A DNA stretch of 64,000 nucleotides, from assembly GCA_016931415.1 (NCBI GenBank), contig JAFGEW010000093.1, positions 1 through 64,000 on the forward strand, given 5' to 3'. This document shows positions 35,070 through 44,396 of this stretch, one piece after another. The first letter of the stretch is position 1; each line of letters begins with the position of its first letter. The notes beneath the pieces are model-generated. The model saw nothing but the letters and a program-made list of their open reading frames with translations, made no database searches and was not told where the DNA came from. The translations under genes were made by a program, and so were the position numbers. This stretch comes from Verrucomicrobiota bacterium. GTDB lineage: Bacteria; Auribacterota; JABMQX01; JAFGEW01.

Positions 35070-35846
35070 TTAGTGTGCGCAATGGAACACGAGCACGGCG
35101 GCGCCGACGGCGAGACAATACCAGCCAAACGGCGCCAACTTGCGGCGCCGCACAACGGCGAGGAGCAGGCGCAACGCGCCGTAGCCGACGATCGCAGCGG
35201 CAACAGTGCCCGCTGCGATCGGCCCCCAGACGCCGCTGCCAATCGGCTCCGCGCCGTTGAATGCTTTCCACAGGTCGTGAGCAAGCGCGAGCAGGATGGC
35301 CGGAATGGCGAGCAGGAACGAGAACCGCGCAGCGTCCTCGCGGTCCAGCCCCGTGGCGAGGCCGGTCGAGATCGTGCTGCCCGAACGCGAGATGCCGGGC
35401 AGGATGGCAACGGCCTGGGCGAGGCCGACGGCGCCGGCGTGCAGCCAGCCTGCGGAGCGCGTTGCGCCCGTCCGGCCGAGGCGGCTGCCGGCAAGAAGGA
35501 TGGCGCCGTTGAAAAGCAGCAGCGCGCCCACGAGCCGGCTCGAGGCGAACGCCCGCGTGAGGGGCTCGTAGAATAACGCGCCGACGACCACGATGGGCAC
35601 GGTGCCCGCAGCAATCAGCCAGATCCACGGGCGCCGCGTCGTGAACAGGGCCGCGATGTCGCGGCGAAAGACGATGAATACGGGCATGAGGGTGCCGGCG
35701 TGCAGAAAGACGTCGAGCATCAGCGAGTGCTCGTTGAAGCCGAAGAGGTCCTGGAAGATCACGAGGTGACCGGAACTGCTCACGGGCAGGAACTCGGTGA
35801 GGCCCTGGATGATACCGAGCAGAACGGCTTTGAGCAGTGTAGTCAT
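35070..35846 (-). CDS. uppP: Undecaprenyl-diphosphatase
   Basis: 258 residues from ATG 35846. Both UppP/BacA signatures are present: GIIQGLTEFLPVSSSGHLVI near the start (catalytic Glu and Ser residues) and LPGISRSGSTISTGLATGLD in the second half. About eight membrane helices. It dephosphorylates undecaprenyl pyrophosphate in the cytoplasmic membrane, recycling the lipid carrier for peptidoglycan and other polymers, and gives bacitracin tolerance. The length fits the family (260-280). Confidence 0.95.
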   Translation of the reverse strand: MTTLLKAVLLGIIQGLTEFLPVSSSGHLVIFQDLFGFNEHSLMLDVFLHAGTLMPVFIVFRRDIAALFTTRRPWIWLIAAGTVPIVVVGALFYEPLTRAFASSRLVGALLLFNGAILLAGSRLGRTGATRSAGWLHAGAVGLAQAVAILPGISRSGSTISTGLATGLDREDAARFSFLLAIPAILLALAHDLWKAFNGAEPIGSGVWGPIAAGTVAAAIVGYGALRLLLAVVRRRKLAPFGWYCLAVGAAVLVFHCAH

Positions 35847-35983
35847 GCGCACCTGTCCGGGCTGAGGATTGCGCGGACTATAGCATGCAAGTCGCGGGCC
35901 AACACGGAGAAAGGGCAACGCAAGGGGCCGGTCCGTGCGCCCGCCGACCTTGACCCGTCTGCTGCGTCGTGTTACACGGACTG

Positions 35984-36862
35984 ATGGAGGCTTCGCTCAA
36001 TCGCATGGGTGCATCACGAGTCTGGTCGTTCATTGCCGGGGTGCTGGTGTTGGCGTCGGCGGGCGTATCGGTCTACTTCCACGGCCGGTACGAGGCCGTG
36101 CAGCAGGAGCGCGCCGGGGATGCTGCGCGCATCCGCGAACTTGAGGGCCGGCTCGAGCTGGCCGAGGCAGAGGTCTCCGAGTACAAGGAAAAGCTCCAGG
36201 CGGCCGAGCAGATCGCCGAGGACCTCGGGCGTGAACGCGACGCCACGGAGCGTCTGGCCCTGGCGCATGCGGCCCGGGTCCAGGAGCTCGAGCAGCAGAT
36301 CGAGACCCTGGGCACACCGGCGCTGCCCGACAGTCCGGTGATCGCCGCCGGGGACCGGATCGAGGCGACACACACTGCGGACAACGTTGAGATCGCGGTG
36401 ATTGACGACAAGACGCTGCCGGACGCAGACGGCACGGATCCCGGACCGGCGGAGGACAGTGAGACCGGCCCGGCGGACACGACCACGCCGGTCGCGGCGG
36501 CCTCGCGCGCTGAGCTGGAGCGCGAGCTCGAGGAGGCGCGGGCCGAAAGGGCCGAGCTTGAGAAGCGGCACGCGGCGCTTGTGAGCGGCGGCGGCGTGCC
36601 GATCGGCGAGGTGCGGGTCACCACGGGGCTGAAGCTCAAGGGCAAGGTGCTCGTGGTCAACGAGCGTCACGGGTTCGTCGTCATCGACCTCGGCGCACGC
36701 GACGGCGTCGAGAAGGGCATGGTGCTCATCGTGCACCGGGGCCGCAAGTTTGTCGGCAAGTGCCAGGTGGCCAAGGTGTATGATCGGATGTCGGCGGCCG
36801 ACCTCGTGCTCGATTGGATCAAGGACGAGGTCGTCGCCGGCGACGAGGTAAGGAAGTTCTAG
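35984..36862 (+). CDS. Membrane-anchored coiled-coil protein with C-terminal barrel-like domain
   Basis: About 292 residues. A start at 35984 or 36005 (MGASRVWSFIAGVLVLASAG) is possible; no ribosome site decides it, though GGAGG lies 14 nt before the second. One N-terminal helix is followed by a coiled coil at about 35-110 (RELEGRLELAEAEVSEYKEK), an acidic linker, a second short coil (LERELEEARAERAELEKRHA), and a beta-rich domain at about 205-292: KGKVLVVNERHGFVVIDLGA RDGVEKGMVLIVHRG, ending VAGDEVRKF. That end resembles domains in envelope proteins of unclear role. The tiny lipoprotein gene follows 44 bp later. Confidence 0.7.
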   Translation: MEASLNRMGASRVWSFIAGVLVLASAGVSVYFHGRYEAVQQERAGDAARIRELEGRLELAEAEVSEYKEKLQAAEQIAEDLGRERDATERLALAHAARVQELEQQIETLGTPALPDSPVIAAGDRIEATHTADNVEIAVIDDKTLPDADGTDPGPAEDSETGPADTTTPVAAASRAELERELEEARAERAELEKRHAALVSGGGVPIGEVRVTTGLKLKGKVLVVNERHGFVVIDLGARDGVEKGMVLIVHRGRKFVGKCQVAKVYDRMSAADLVLDWIKDEVVAGDEVRKF

Positions 36863-36906
36863 CGGACCACGACGGCGCTGACGCGTCGCGCGGAGGGGGT
36901 CTTGCG

Positions 36907-37068
36907 ATGAAGCGAATCCCGTTGTTGATGGCGCTGGTGCTCGTGGTGCTCGCGCTCGGGCTGTTCGGCGGCTGCGGCAAGCCGGGGATGGCCGAAGACG
37001 AGTCGGACCTGCCGTGGGCGACGCCGGAGGACTGGGAAGGCGGTATGCCGATCGGCATTGGCGGTTGA
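36907..37068 (+). CDS. Tiny lipoprotein (53 residues)
   Basis: ATG 36907 follows GGAGGGGG. The product has a lipoprotein signal ending LFGGC (Cys about 24) and a mature part of only 30 residues, GKPGMAEDESDLPWATPEDW EGGMPIGIGG. The clear signal, lipobox and ribosome site make it a real gene despite its size. DLPWATPEDWEGG looks like a deliberate motif. The position between a coiled-coil envelope protein and the converging LptG suggests an envelope role; the function is unknown. Confidence 0.7.
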   Translation: MKRIPLLMALVLVVLALGLFGGCGKPGMAEDESDLPWATPEDWEGGMPIGIGG

Positions 37069-37163
37069 GCGCGGCGCCGCGGCCGTCCCACACGCGATCC
37101 CTTCCAGCAGGCCGCACGAAGTCCATGGGCGGGATGCCCATGCCGCAATGCCGTCGCGCTCGA

Positions 37164-38234
37164 TCAGCTCATGCGGAGGAACATGACGAGGCCGGCGGTG
37201 CCGTAGGCGAGATTGGGCACCCAGACGAGCGGCGGGAAGTCGATCCACTTGCGTGTCACAGCCGCCAGCCCGATGTAGAGCACGTAGTAGACGAAGCACA
37301 ACAGCAGGCTCGTGCCAAGCCCGGCAGTGACGGGCCGACGCCCCGTCCCCAGCCTGACCATAACGGGAAAGGTGACCAGCAGCATGAGGAAGACCAGGAT
37401 CGGGAGCAGGAGCTTGAGGTGGCGCTCGAGCCGGTACTCGAGCGCGCGCGCGGGCTGGAACTCCGCATCGCGCCGGATAGCGCGGTTCAGCTCGCCGATG
37501 GTCATTGAGCGGGGATCTTTCTCGCCGGTGATGTACTCGGGCGGCAGGTCCCAGTCGTACATGATCCGCTTATCGCGTTCGCGCTGCAGACGGTCGCCGC
37601 GCTTGACCTGCACGTCGAAGAACCACCAGTAGCCGCCGATCCACTCGGCACGGCTCGCTTTGATGAAAAGGCTCGGCGAATCGGCCGTCGCCGGGCGGCG
37701 CCATGTCGGCTCGATCATGAGGTGGTCCTGCACGTGGTACTGGGCGAACTCGAGCTTGCCGCGTTTGTCGTCGGTGTAGAAGTAGTGCGACGGCAGGACT
37801 TCCTCGATCGGCCTGTGGTAGAGTAAGCGGCTTTCCTCCTCGATGTAGTCGTGCGTGCGGGTCACGATGCGTTCGTTGAGCACGAACATCGTCACCGCGA
37901 GTGCGCCGCACGCGATGAGCAGCGGCGCGGCGATGCGGGCCGGGCTGATGCCCGCGGCGCGCATGGCGGTGACCTCGTTGTCGCGCGCGAGCCGGCCGAT
38001 GCTCCAGGCGGCGGCGATGGTCACGACGACTGGCATGAAGAGCACAAGGAGCTCGGGAGTGAAGTAGAGATAGAACTCGAGCACGCGCCAGACCGTGAAC
38101 CCATGCTGGACAAACCGCGCGGCACGCAACGAGAAATCGAACATCGAAAACAGGAACACGCAGCCGGCCATGACGGCCAGAAACGCCGTCAGAAAGCGCG
38201 CGAGCACGTGCCTGTCGAGCCGCTTGAGCTTCAT
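37164..38234 (-). CDS. LptF/LptG-family permease (second of pair)
   Basis: 356 residues from ATG 38234, overlapping the upstream permease by 4 bp (ATGA). It has YjgP/YjgQ family layout: three N-terminal membrane helices (LARFLTAFLAVMAGCVFLFS; ELLVLFMPVVVTIAAAWSIG), the conserved RLARDNEVTAMRAAGISPAR, a periplasmic beta-jellyroll at about 130-270 (SLFIKASRAEWIGGYWWFFD) and three more helices. By position it is the LptG partner. With LptF and the LptB ATPase it extracts lipopolysaccharide from the inner membrane, which implies a lipid A outer membrane. lptB is not in the window. Confidence 0.85.
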   Translation of the reverse strand: MKLKRLDRHVLARFLTAFLAVMAGCVFLFSMFDFSLRAARFVQHGFTVWRVLEFYLYFTPELLVLFMPVVVTIAAAWSIGRLARDNEVTAMRAAGISPARIAAPLLIACGALAVTMFVLNERIVTRTHDYIEEESRLLYHRPIEEVLPSHYFYTDDKRGKLEFAQYHVQDHLMIEPTWRRPATADSPSLFIKASRAEWIGGYWWFFDVQVKRGDRLQRERDKRIMYDWDLPPEYITGEKDPRSMTIGELNRAIRRDAEFQPARALEYRLERHLKLLLPILVFLMLLVTFPVMVRLGTGRRPVTAGLGTSLLLCFVYYVLYIGLAAVTRKWIDFPPLVWVPNLAYGTAGLVMFLRMS

Positions 38235-39427
38235 CGTCCTCGATTGACCCGCACCGTAAGCGCCACGCCGATGGCCAGGAACACCACGCACGGGACCCAC
38301 ACGACAGCGCTGGGCACCGTCGTACGGGCCGTGACGCCCTTCTCGATGCCGATGATGAGCAGATAGTAGGCGAGCGCGATCATGCCGGCCAGCGCCGAAC
38401 CGAGGCTGCGCTCACTTCGGTGCACGCGAACTCCAAGCGAGACCCCAAGCAAGGTGAACACGAGCGGTGTGAGCGAAAAGACGAACCGTTTGTTGATTTC
38501 GAACAGGTAGGCGCTGGCCTGAACGGTATCGTCGTCTTCCCGCTCATCCGTGCGACCCAGAAGTACAGCGCGGCGGGCGAGCAGCTCGCGCATTGTCATG
38601 TCGTCCTTATCGGTCGAGCCCGTGTGGAGGGAACGGATGTCCTCGAAGTCGAAGATGATCTGGTAAAGCTTGGCCGTTTCGTCCATGAGGCGCCGCGTCG
38701 TGGTCGTGCCGGGGCTTTCGTGGCCGGCCGCTGTCGACGGGGCGTCCGCCGACAGAGCGTCGGGTGATCCGCCGTCGGCGGGCTGTTCGATCACCTCGGT
38801 GATGTTAAACTCGACGTCATAGAGGTCGAGCTGGACCTTGCCCTCGGCACGCCGGTCGACGAACTGGCCGTGTTTGGCGTCAACACGCGTGGTGCGGCCG
38901 TCGGCGGCACGCTCGGTGATGGACACGTCGTCGAGCACGTCGCCGCGCCGGGCGCCGACGACGATGGTGTAGTTCTTGACCCGGACCGTTCGGCCCGGCG
39001 AGAAGAACGCATCGAGACTGAAGGCGCTCGTGCGCAGGTCGGCGAGGGCGGCGTGGCTGCGCGGGGCAGCCCAGCCGTTGAGCCACAGCATGAGGAACGA
39101 GGCGACGACGCTCAGGCCAAGCACGGTCGAGAACGCGCGTATGGGTGCGATGCCGCTGGCACGCAGCGCCATAAGCTCGTTGTCGGCCGAGAGCCGGCCA
39201 AACACGAGCAGGCAGGCGATGAGCATCGAGATGGGCACCGAGTAGATCGAGAGAAAAACATTATAGTACGCGAGCAGGATGAGCACAAGGACGGGCGGGA
39301 TGGCCAGATAGCGGTCGTTGCCCAGCTTGATGAGCGACATCACGGCCAGACACAGCGAGCAGACGATGACGCTCGCGGCCAGCGCAAGGGCCACCTTGCG
39401 CAAGATGTAGCTATGGTATAATTTCAT
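38231..39427 (-). CDS. LptF/LptG-family permease (first of pair)
   Basis: 398 residues, ATG 39427. Same fold as its partner: YILRKVALALAASVIVCSLC, then VPISMLIACLLVFGRLSADN ELMALRASGIAP, the family signature, a periplasmic jellyroll at about 130-285 and three C-terminal helices. The periplasmic domain has an acidic, low-complexity insert (SPDALSADAPSTAAGHESPG) not usual in LptF. It diverges from the TolC gene that starts 165 bp away. The pair would form the transmembrane core of the LPS extractor. Confidence 0.85.
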   Translation of the reverse strand: MKLYHSYILRKVALALAASVIVCSLCLAVMSLIKLGNDRYLAIPPVLVLILLAYYNVFLSIYSVPISMLIACLLVFGRLSADNELMALRASGIAPIRAFSTVLGLSVVASFLMLWLNGWAAPRSHAALADLRTSAFSLDAFFSPGRTVRVKNYTIVVGARRGDVLDDVSITERAADGRTTRVDAKHGQFVDRRAEGKVQLDLYDVEFNITEVIEQPADGGSPDALSADAPSTAAGHESPGTTTTRRLMDETAKLYQIIFDFEDIRSLHTGSTDKDDMTMRELLARRAVLLGRTDEREDDDTVQASAYLFEINKRFVFSLTPLVFTLLGVSLGVRVHRSERSLGSALAGMIALAYYLLIIGIEKGVTARTTVPSAVVWVPCVVFLAIGVALTVRVNRGR

Positions 39428-39591
39428 TGGGGGAGGCGCCCCGGCCCGAGCGAAATATGCCTGCTGTGACGAAACCAGCGGGGATCTCGAGCGTTAGTAT
39501 AGGAGTCGGCGCACAGGACGAACAAGTGCTTTCTTCCCCGTCTCCCCGGGCGGCGGGCCCGCCGGCTTGTATGAACCAGAGAAGGAGTGCC

Positions 39592-41214
39592 ATGGGCAGA
39601 CGAAGCGCCGTACACGGGCCTGTGGCTCGCACTGTGATCGTTGCTCTGCTCCTGGCGGGTACGCTCGCGCTCCCGGCCTCGGCGGCCGAGGGGCGTGCTG
39701 CCGACGATCGTTCGGCCGACGAGGGCGCGGTCGAGGACCGGAGCCCGCTGGAGCTGTCGATCGAGGGCTGCATCGCGCTCGGTATCAAGCAGGGTCTCGA
39801 CTACCTCACCGAGGAGGAGGACTACATCCTCCAGCAACTGAGCACGTCGCTCACACGGCACAGCTACGGGCGGATCTGGTCGAGTACGGTCTCGGCAGGC
39901 ACCGACTCGGACAGCACGAACACCGAGTCGGCCTCGGTGCAGATGGCGAAGCGGCTGCTGACCGGTGGTGAGGTGCAGGTGGCAGCCGACACCGCGGGCT
40001 CGCAGCCCGACGCCGAAGACAACGCCTACAGCTCGTCGGTTGAGGTGTCGCTCACGCAGCCGCTGCTGCGCGGCGCGGGCCGTCTGGCGGCGCGCGAGAA
40101 CCTGACGCAGGCCGAGCGCGATTTCATCTACGCCTGGCGCGACCTGACGCTGTTCAAGCAGGAGTTTCTGATCGAGCTGGTGGCCAAGTACTACCGGCTT
40201 GTGCAGTTGCAGCTCGAGATCGGCAACCGGCTCGAACGCGTCGCGAGCGCCGAGGAGCTGGCGATGCTGACGCTCGCGCGCCTGGCGACGGGGACCGCCT
40301 CGCGCATCGACATGCTGCGTGCCGTGGTCAACCTGCTGCGGGCGCGCAACGACCTGGTCGACGCCGGGCAGCGCTACGAGCTGCAACTCGACAGCTTCAA
40401 GCTCGATCTGGACCTGGCGATGGACCGGCCGGTGACGATCGTCCCCCCGGAGACCTTGCCGTACCGCCCGATGCTCGAGATCCGGCTCGAACTGCCCGCA
40501 GCGATAAAGGAGGCCCTGCGCACGATGGCCGAGGAGGCGGACACAGGCGCCGAGGCACAACGCACCGCGATGCTCCAGACCGAACAGGACGGCGGATCGG
40601 CCGAGGAGCTCGGCCGCCAGAGCATGTCGGCGGCGCTCGAGAATCGGCTCGACCTCCGGACGGCGCGCGACCAGGCCGACGATGCGCGCCGAGGGCTTCG
40701 ACTCGCGCGCAATGACCTGCGCGGCGACCTCAATCTGAGGGCGCGCGCCGGCTACACCACCGAGCCGGAGACCTCGTTCGACGACCAGCGTTTCGGCCAA
40801 GCCGAGTGGTCGGTCGGGCTCGAGTATGCGCTGCCCCTGGACCGGGTGCCCGAGCGCCTCTCGTACCAGCGGCAGCTCATCGTTGTCACCCGCGCGTTGC
40901 GCCAGACCAGCCGCGTGCAGGACCGGGTGCTGCTCGAGGTGCGCACGACAGTCCGCGAGCTGCACCGGGCCGAGACTACCGTGCTGATCCAGCAGCTCAA
41001 CGTGGTGGCTGCCGAACGGCGGCTCGAGCGGGCACGCGCTGATTACGACTTGGGGGAAATCACCAACCGGGACGTGGTCGAGGCACAAACGGAACTGCTC
41101 GACGCCCGGAACGCCCTCGACCAAGCCAAGGTCGACCATATTATCGCCACGCTGCAACTGCAGAAAGACACCGGCGAGCTCGACTTCGACCGGTGGCGGG
41201 AGCTGATCCAATGA
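39592..41214 (+). CDS. TolC-family outer membrane channel protein of an efflux operon
   Basis: 540 residues. ATG 39592 is chosen because AAGGAG lies 6 nt upstream; the frame opens farther at 39427 without support. A signal peptide (VARTVIVALLLAGTLALPAS AA) is followed by the OEP domain: SIEGCIALGIKQGLDYLTEE, ISLTQPLLRGAG-like VEVSLTQPLLRGAGRLAARE, and LENRLDLRTARDQADDARRG in the second repeat. A loop at about 325-345 (EEADTGAEAQRTAMLQTEQD) is longer than in typical TolC. Its stop overlaps the next start (ATGA), so it is translated together with the fusion protein. It is the outer-membrane duct of a tripartite pump. Confidence 0.88.
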   Translation: MGRRSAVHGPVARTVIVALLLAGTLALPASAAEGRAADDRSADEGAVEDRSPLELSIEGCIALGIKQGLDYLTEEEDYILQQLSTSLTRHSYGRIWSSTVSAGTDSDSTNTESASVQMAKRLLTGGEVQVAADTAGSQPDAEDNAYSSSVEVSLTQPLLRGAGRLAARENLTQAERDFIYAWRDLTLFKQEFLIELVAKYYRLVQLQLEIGNRLERVASAEELAMLTLARLATGTASRIDMLRAVVNLLRARNDLVDAGQRYELQLDSFKLDLDLAMDRPVTIVPPETLPYRPMLEIRLELPAAIKEALRTMAEEADTGAEAQRTAMLQTEQDGGSAEELGRQSMSAALENRLDLRTARDQADDARRGLRLARNDLRGDLNLRARAGYTTEPETSFDDQRFGQAEWSVGLEYALPLDRVPERLSYQRQLIVVTRALRQTSRVQDRVLLEVRTTVRELHRAETTVLIQQLNVVAAERRLERARADYDLGEITNRDVVEAQTELLDARNALDQAKVDHIIATLQLQKDTGELDFDRWRELIQ

Positions 41215-42569
41215 ACCAGACCGGGCCCATGCGGCCGAGACCGATAGCGCTGACACGGAAACGCACCCCCCGTCGGCGCCTGCTGCTCTTCTCGGTGGGC
41301 GGTGCGCTCGTCGTTGTGCTCGCGCTGAGCGCGTTTTTCTACGGCCGCGCCAAACGCGCCGGGAGCGGTGCGCTCTACACGGTCAGAGAAGGGACCTTGC
41401 GCATCGTGATTACCGAGGACGGCACGCTCGAGGCGCAGGAGAGCGAGAAGGTCGTGGCCGACATCGAGGCCCAGGCCAAGATCGTCTGGGTCATCGACCA
41501 GGGCACGTTCGTGACCAAGGGCACGAAGCTCGTGGAGCTTGACAAGACCCAGCTTGAGGACGTGCTCGAATCGCTCGATCTCGATCTCATCACGCTCGAG
41601 GCCAACTACGAAAGCGCCAAGGGCCGTCTCAACGTGCTCAAGGCCGAGGGGCCACAGCAGCTCGCGAAGCTCAAGTTCGAGATCGAGAAAGCCACCGCGC
41701 GCCGCGACAAGGCCATGGCCCAGAAGCCGGCTCAGGACAAGGCGCATCTCTACAGCGCCAGCGAGCTACGCGACGCGCAGATCGCCGTGGATGAAGCAAA
41801 GATGAGCCTTGCCTCAGCCGAGCTCGCCCTCGACCTGTATGAGAACTATACCCACCCGCAAAACCTGAGCGAAGCCGCCGCCGAGCTCGAGCGCTCCGAG
41901 CGCATTTACATGAGCAAGCGCGAGAAGCACAAAACGGTCACGGAGCAACTCGAGAAGATGGAGTTGGTCGCCCCGTCCGACGGGTTGGTCATCTACGGCG
42001 ACCCCGCGGGCTCACGGCGCCGGTGGGACTCTCAGGAGGAGGAGATCAAGGTCGGCGCGAACGTCTTCAAGGGTCAAGTCGTCATCACGCTGCCGAACGT
42101 GACCAAGATGCAGGTCGGCATCAAGATCCACGAGATGGACTTCCTCAAGGTCCAGAAGGGGCAGCCGGCCGTGATCCGCGTCCACGCCTTCCCCGACGAG
42201 GAGTTCACGGGCTCGATCGACTCGATCGGCGTGCTCGCCTACGAACGCGACAGTTGGCGCAGCCAGGGCGTGAAGGTCTTCGACGCCGTGGTCAAGATCG
42301 ACGGCGCGCAGCGACGCCTGCGGCCCGGCATGATGGCGCGCGTCGACGTGCGCGTGGCGGAAGTTCCCAACGTGCTGCTCGTGCCTGTCGAGGCCGTGTT
42401 CGTCGAACCGGGCAAGAATGAAACCTCCTGCTACGTCAAGACGGCGTCGGGCCCCGACCGGCGCCCGGTCAAGCTCGGCCAATCGAACAACACGTACGTG
42501 ATTGTCCTCGAGGGGCTGAAGGAGGGCGACGTCATCTACCAGTACGACCCGACGACGAAGATCGACTAG
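41211..42569 (+). CDS. HlyD/MacA-type membrane fusion protein
   Basis: 452 residues starting at the ATGA overlap with the TolC stop. One N-terminal membrane helix (RLLLFSVGGALVVVLALSAF), a barrel-sandwich half at about 57-100 (TVREGTLRIVITEDGTLEAQ), a long alpha-hairpin at about 115-245 (LEDVLESLDLDLITLEANYE, AAAELERSERIYMSKREKHK), then MELVAPSDGLVIYG closing the sandwich and a beta-barrel (VGIKIHEMDFLKVQKGQPAV, RRLRPGMMARVDVRV). It bridges an inner-membrane ABC pump and TolC in the periplasm. The ATPase gene begins 1 nt after it. Confidence 0.9.
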   Translation: MNQTGPMRPRPIALTRKRTPRRRLLLFSVGGALVVVLALSAFFYGRAKRAGSGALYTVREGTLRIVITEDGTLEAQESEKVVADIEAQAKIVWVIDQGTFVTKGTKLVELDKTQLEDVLESLDLDLITLEANYESAKGRLNVLKAEGPQQLAKLKFEIEKATARRDKAMAQKPAQDKAHLYSASELRDAQIAVDEAKMSLASAELALDLYENYTHPQNLSEAAAELERSERIYMSKREKHKTVTEQLEKMELVAPSDGLVIYGDPAGSRRRWDSQEEEIKVGANVFKGQVVITLPNVTKMQVGIKIHEMDFLKVQKGQPAVIRVHAFPDEEFTGSIDSIGVLAYERDSWRSQGVKVFDAVVKIDGAQRRLRPGMMARVDVRVAEVPNVLLVPVEAVFVEPGKNETSCYVKTASGPDRRPVKLGQSNNTYVIVLEGLKEGDVIYQYDPTTKID

Positions 42570-42570
42570 C

Positions 42571-43299
42571 ATGGATGAGAGCGGCGTCCTGATCGATCCC
42601 AGCTACCCCGGCCCCGTTGTGGAGACAACGGCCCTGCACCGCGTTTTCGCCATGGGCACGAGCGAGGTGCGTGCGCTCGACGGCCTCGAGCTGCGCATCG
42701 AGCGCGGCGAGATGGTAGCCATCATGGGCGCATCGGGCTCGGGCAAGTCGACGCTGCTGTATCTGCTGGGCTGTCTCGACCGGCCCACGGAAGGCTCGTA
42801 CCGGCTCATGGGGCAGGACGTGTCCGAGCTCGACGACGAGCAACTGAGCGCCATCCGCAACACGCTGATCGGGTTCGTGTTCCAGACCTTCCACCTCATC
42901 CCGCAGCTCACCGTGCTCGAGAACGCCGAGGTGCCGCTGTTCTACCGCGGCACACCTCCGCACGAGCGCCGCGAGCGCGCCACGGCGCTCCTCGAGATGG
43001 TCGGCCTCGGCGATCGCTTGCACCACCGGCCGAACGAGCTGAGCGGCGGCCAGATGCAGCGCGTCGCCATAGCGCGCGCGCTGGTCAACGATCCCGTGTT
43101 ACTGCTTGCCGACGAGCCGACGGGCAACCTCGACAGCCACTCGGGCGAGGAAATTCTTAAGATCTTCGACAAGCTCCACGAAGCGGGCCGCACGATCGTG
43201 CTCATCACCCACGACAGCCACGTCGGCGAACGTTGCCAGCGCATCGTGCACCTGCGCGACGGCAAGGTCCTCCTCGAAGAGACTCCACCCGGCGCATGA
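42571..43299 (+). CDS. MacB/LolD-type ABC transporter ATPase
   Basis: 242 residues. Walker A GASGSGKST (Lys59), Q-loop FVFQTFHLIPQLTVLENAEV, signature NELSGGQMQRVAIARAL, Walker B LLLADEPTGNLD, H-loop VLITHDS. GNLDSHSGEEIL is characteristic of the MacB/LolD/FtsE class. It energises export of an antibiotic, peptide, lipid or lipoprotein with the fusion protein and TolC before it. The membrane permease expected directly downstream is absent: the next gene lies on the other strand. Confidence 0.92.
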   Translation: MDESGVLIDPSYPGPVVETTALHRVFAMGTSEVRALDGLELRIERGEMVAIMGASGSGKSTLLYLLGCLDRPTEGSYRLMGQDVSELDDEQLSAIRNTLIGFVFQTFHLIPQLTVLENAEVPLFYRGTPPHERRERATALLEMVGLGDRLHHRPNELSGGQMQRVAIARALVNDPVLLLADEPTGNLDSHSGEEILKIFDKLHEAGRTIVLITHDSHVGERCQRIVHLRDGKVLLEETPPGA

Positions 43300-43307
43300 C
43301 GCGCGCC

Positions 43308-44309
43308 TTACGCACCGACGACGTTGACGGCCCGGCCGCACTGCGTGCAGCGGCCATCCTTGATGCCGGCGACAACGGTACGGTAGCCGAGCCTTCTGAT
43401 GAGCGTCGCCCCGCAGCCGGGACAGACCGTGTGCGTACCCTCGGCGGCGGCGACGTTGCCGAGGTAGACGTGGTCGAGCTTCTCTAAGGCGATCGCTCGC
43501 GCGCGGTCGAGCAGCGCCTCGCCGGTCGGCGGCAGGTCGAGCTTGTGGTGCGGGAAGTAGCGCGAGAAGTGGAGCGGGGTGTCGCGCCCAAGCGTGTCGG
43601 CCACCCAATCGCGCATGCGGCGCACGTCGTCGAGGATGGCCGTCTCGGCCTTGTACGGCACGACGAGGTGGGTCAGTTCGACGTGCCAGTGCGCGCGCAC
43701 GCGCTCGATCGTGCGCAGCACGGGCGCCAATTCGCCCTTGCACATGCGGCGGTAGAACTCGGGGTCGAACGACTTGACGTCGATGTTCGCTGCGTCGATG
43801 TGCGGGAGCAGCTCCTCAAGCGGCGCCTCGCAGACGTACCCGTTGGTCACGAGCACGTTCTTGAGCCCGCGCTCGTGGGCGAACCGGGCCGTGTCGAGCA
43901 CGTACTCGAACCAGATGAGCGGCTCGGTGTAGGTGTAGGCGATGCCGAACGAGTCGTGGCGCAGCGCGAGCGCGACAGCGTCCTCGGGCATGAGGACGTG
44001 CGACGGCGCGTCGGCGCGCTGGGCGATCTGCCAGTTCTGGCAGAAGAGGCAGCCGAAGTTGCAGCCCTTCGTGCCGAGGCTGAGGATCCCCCGGCCGGGG
44101 AAGTAGTGGTAGAGGGGCTTCTTCTCGATCGGGTCGACGCCGCAGCCGGTCACCTCGGCGTAGATGACCGTGATGAGCCGGCCACCGTCGTTGGTGCGCG
44201 TGCGGCAGAAGCCGAACTGCCCCTCCTTCATCGTGCACAGCTTCGGGCAAAGCGAGCACTGCACGCGCCCGTCGTCGAGCACGGTGCCGTATTTCGCCTC
44301 GTGCTTCAT
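43308..44309 (-). CDS. amrS: AmmeMemoRadiSam system radical SAM enzyme
   Basis: 333 residues. Radical SAM cluster motif Cys83-x3-Cys87-x2-Cys90 in KGCNFGCLFCQNW. It is preceded by a cysteine-rich N-terminal knuckle (Cys18, 21, 25, 35 in VQCSLCPKLCTMKEGQFGFC) and followed by a C-terminal zinc ribbon (CPGCGATLIRRL, CTQCG). SLGTKGCNF and IDVKSFDPEFYRRMC are typical of the pyruvate-formate-lyase-activase-like AmrS family. The usual partners AmmA and MemO are not in the window. The biochemical role of the family is unknown; it probably modifies a protein or small molecule in the cytosol. Confidence 0.88.
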   Translation of the reverse strand: MKHEAKYGTVLDDGRVQCSLCPKLCTMKEGQFGFCRTRTNDGGRLITVIYAEVTGCGVDPIEKKPLYHYFPGRGILSLGTKGCNFGCLFCQNWQIAQRADAPSHVLMPEDAVALALRHDSFGIAYTYTEPLIWFEYVLDTARFAHERGLKNVLVTNGYVCEAPLEELLPHIDAANIDVKSFDPEFYRRMCKGELAPVLRTIERVRAHWHVELTHLVVPYKAETAILDDVRRMRDWVADTLGRDTPLHFSRYFPHHKLDLPPTGEALLDRARAIALEKLDHVYLGNVAAAEGTHTVCPGCGATLIRRLGYRTVVAGIKDGRCTQCGRAVNVVGA

Positions 44310-44396
44310 GCGTCGTCATCTCCACCAAGGACTCTCCCGCGCGGCGCCTTCGATGTCAAGCGCGGTGGGTCTACGCTGACGGCGGCCTGCACGCGG

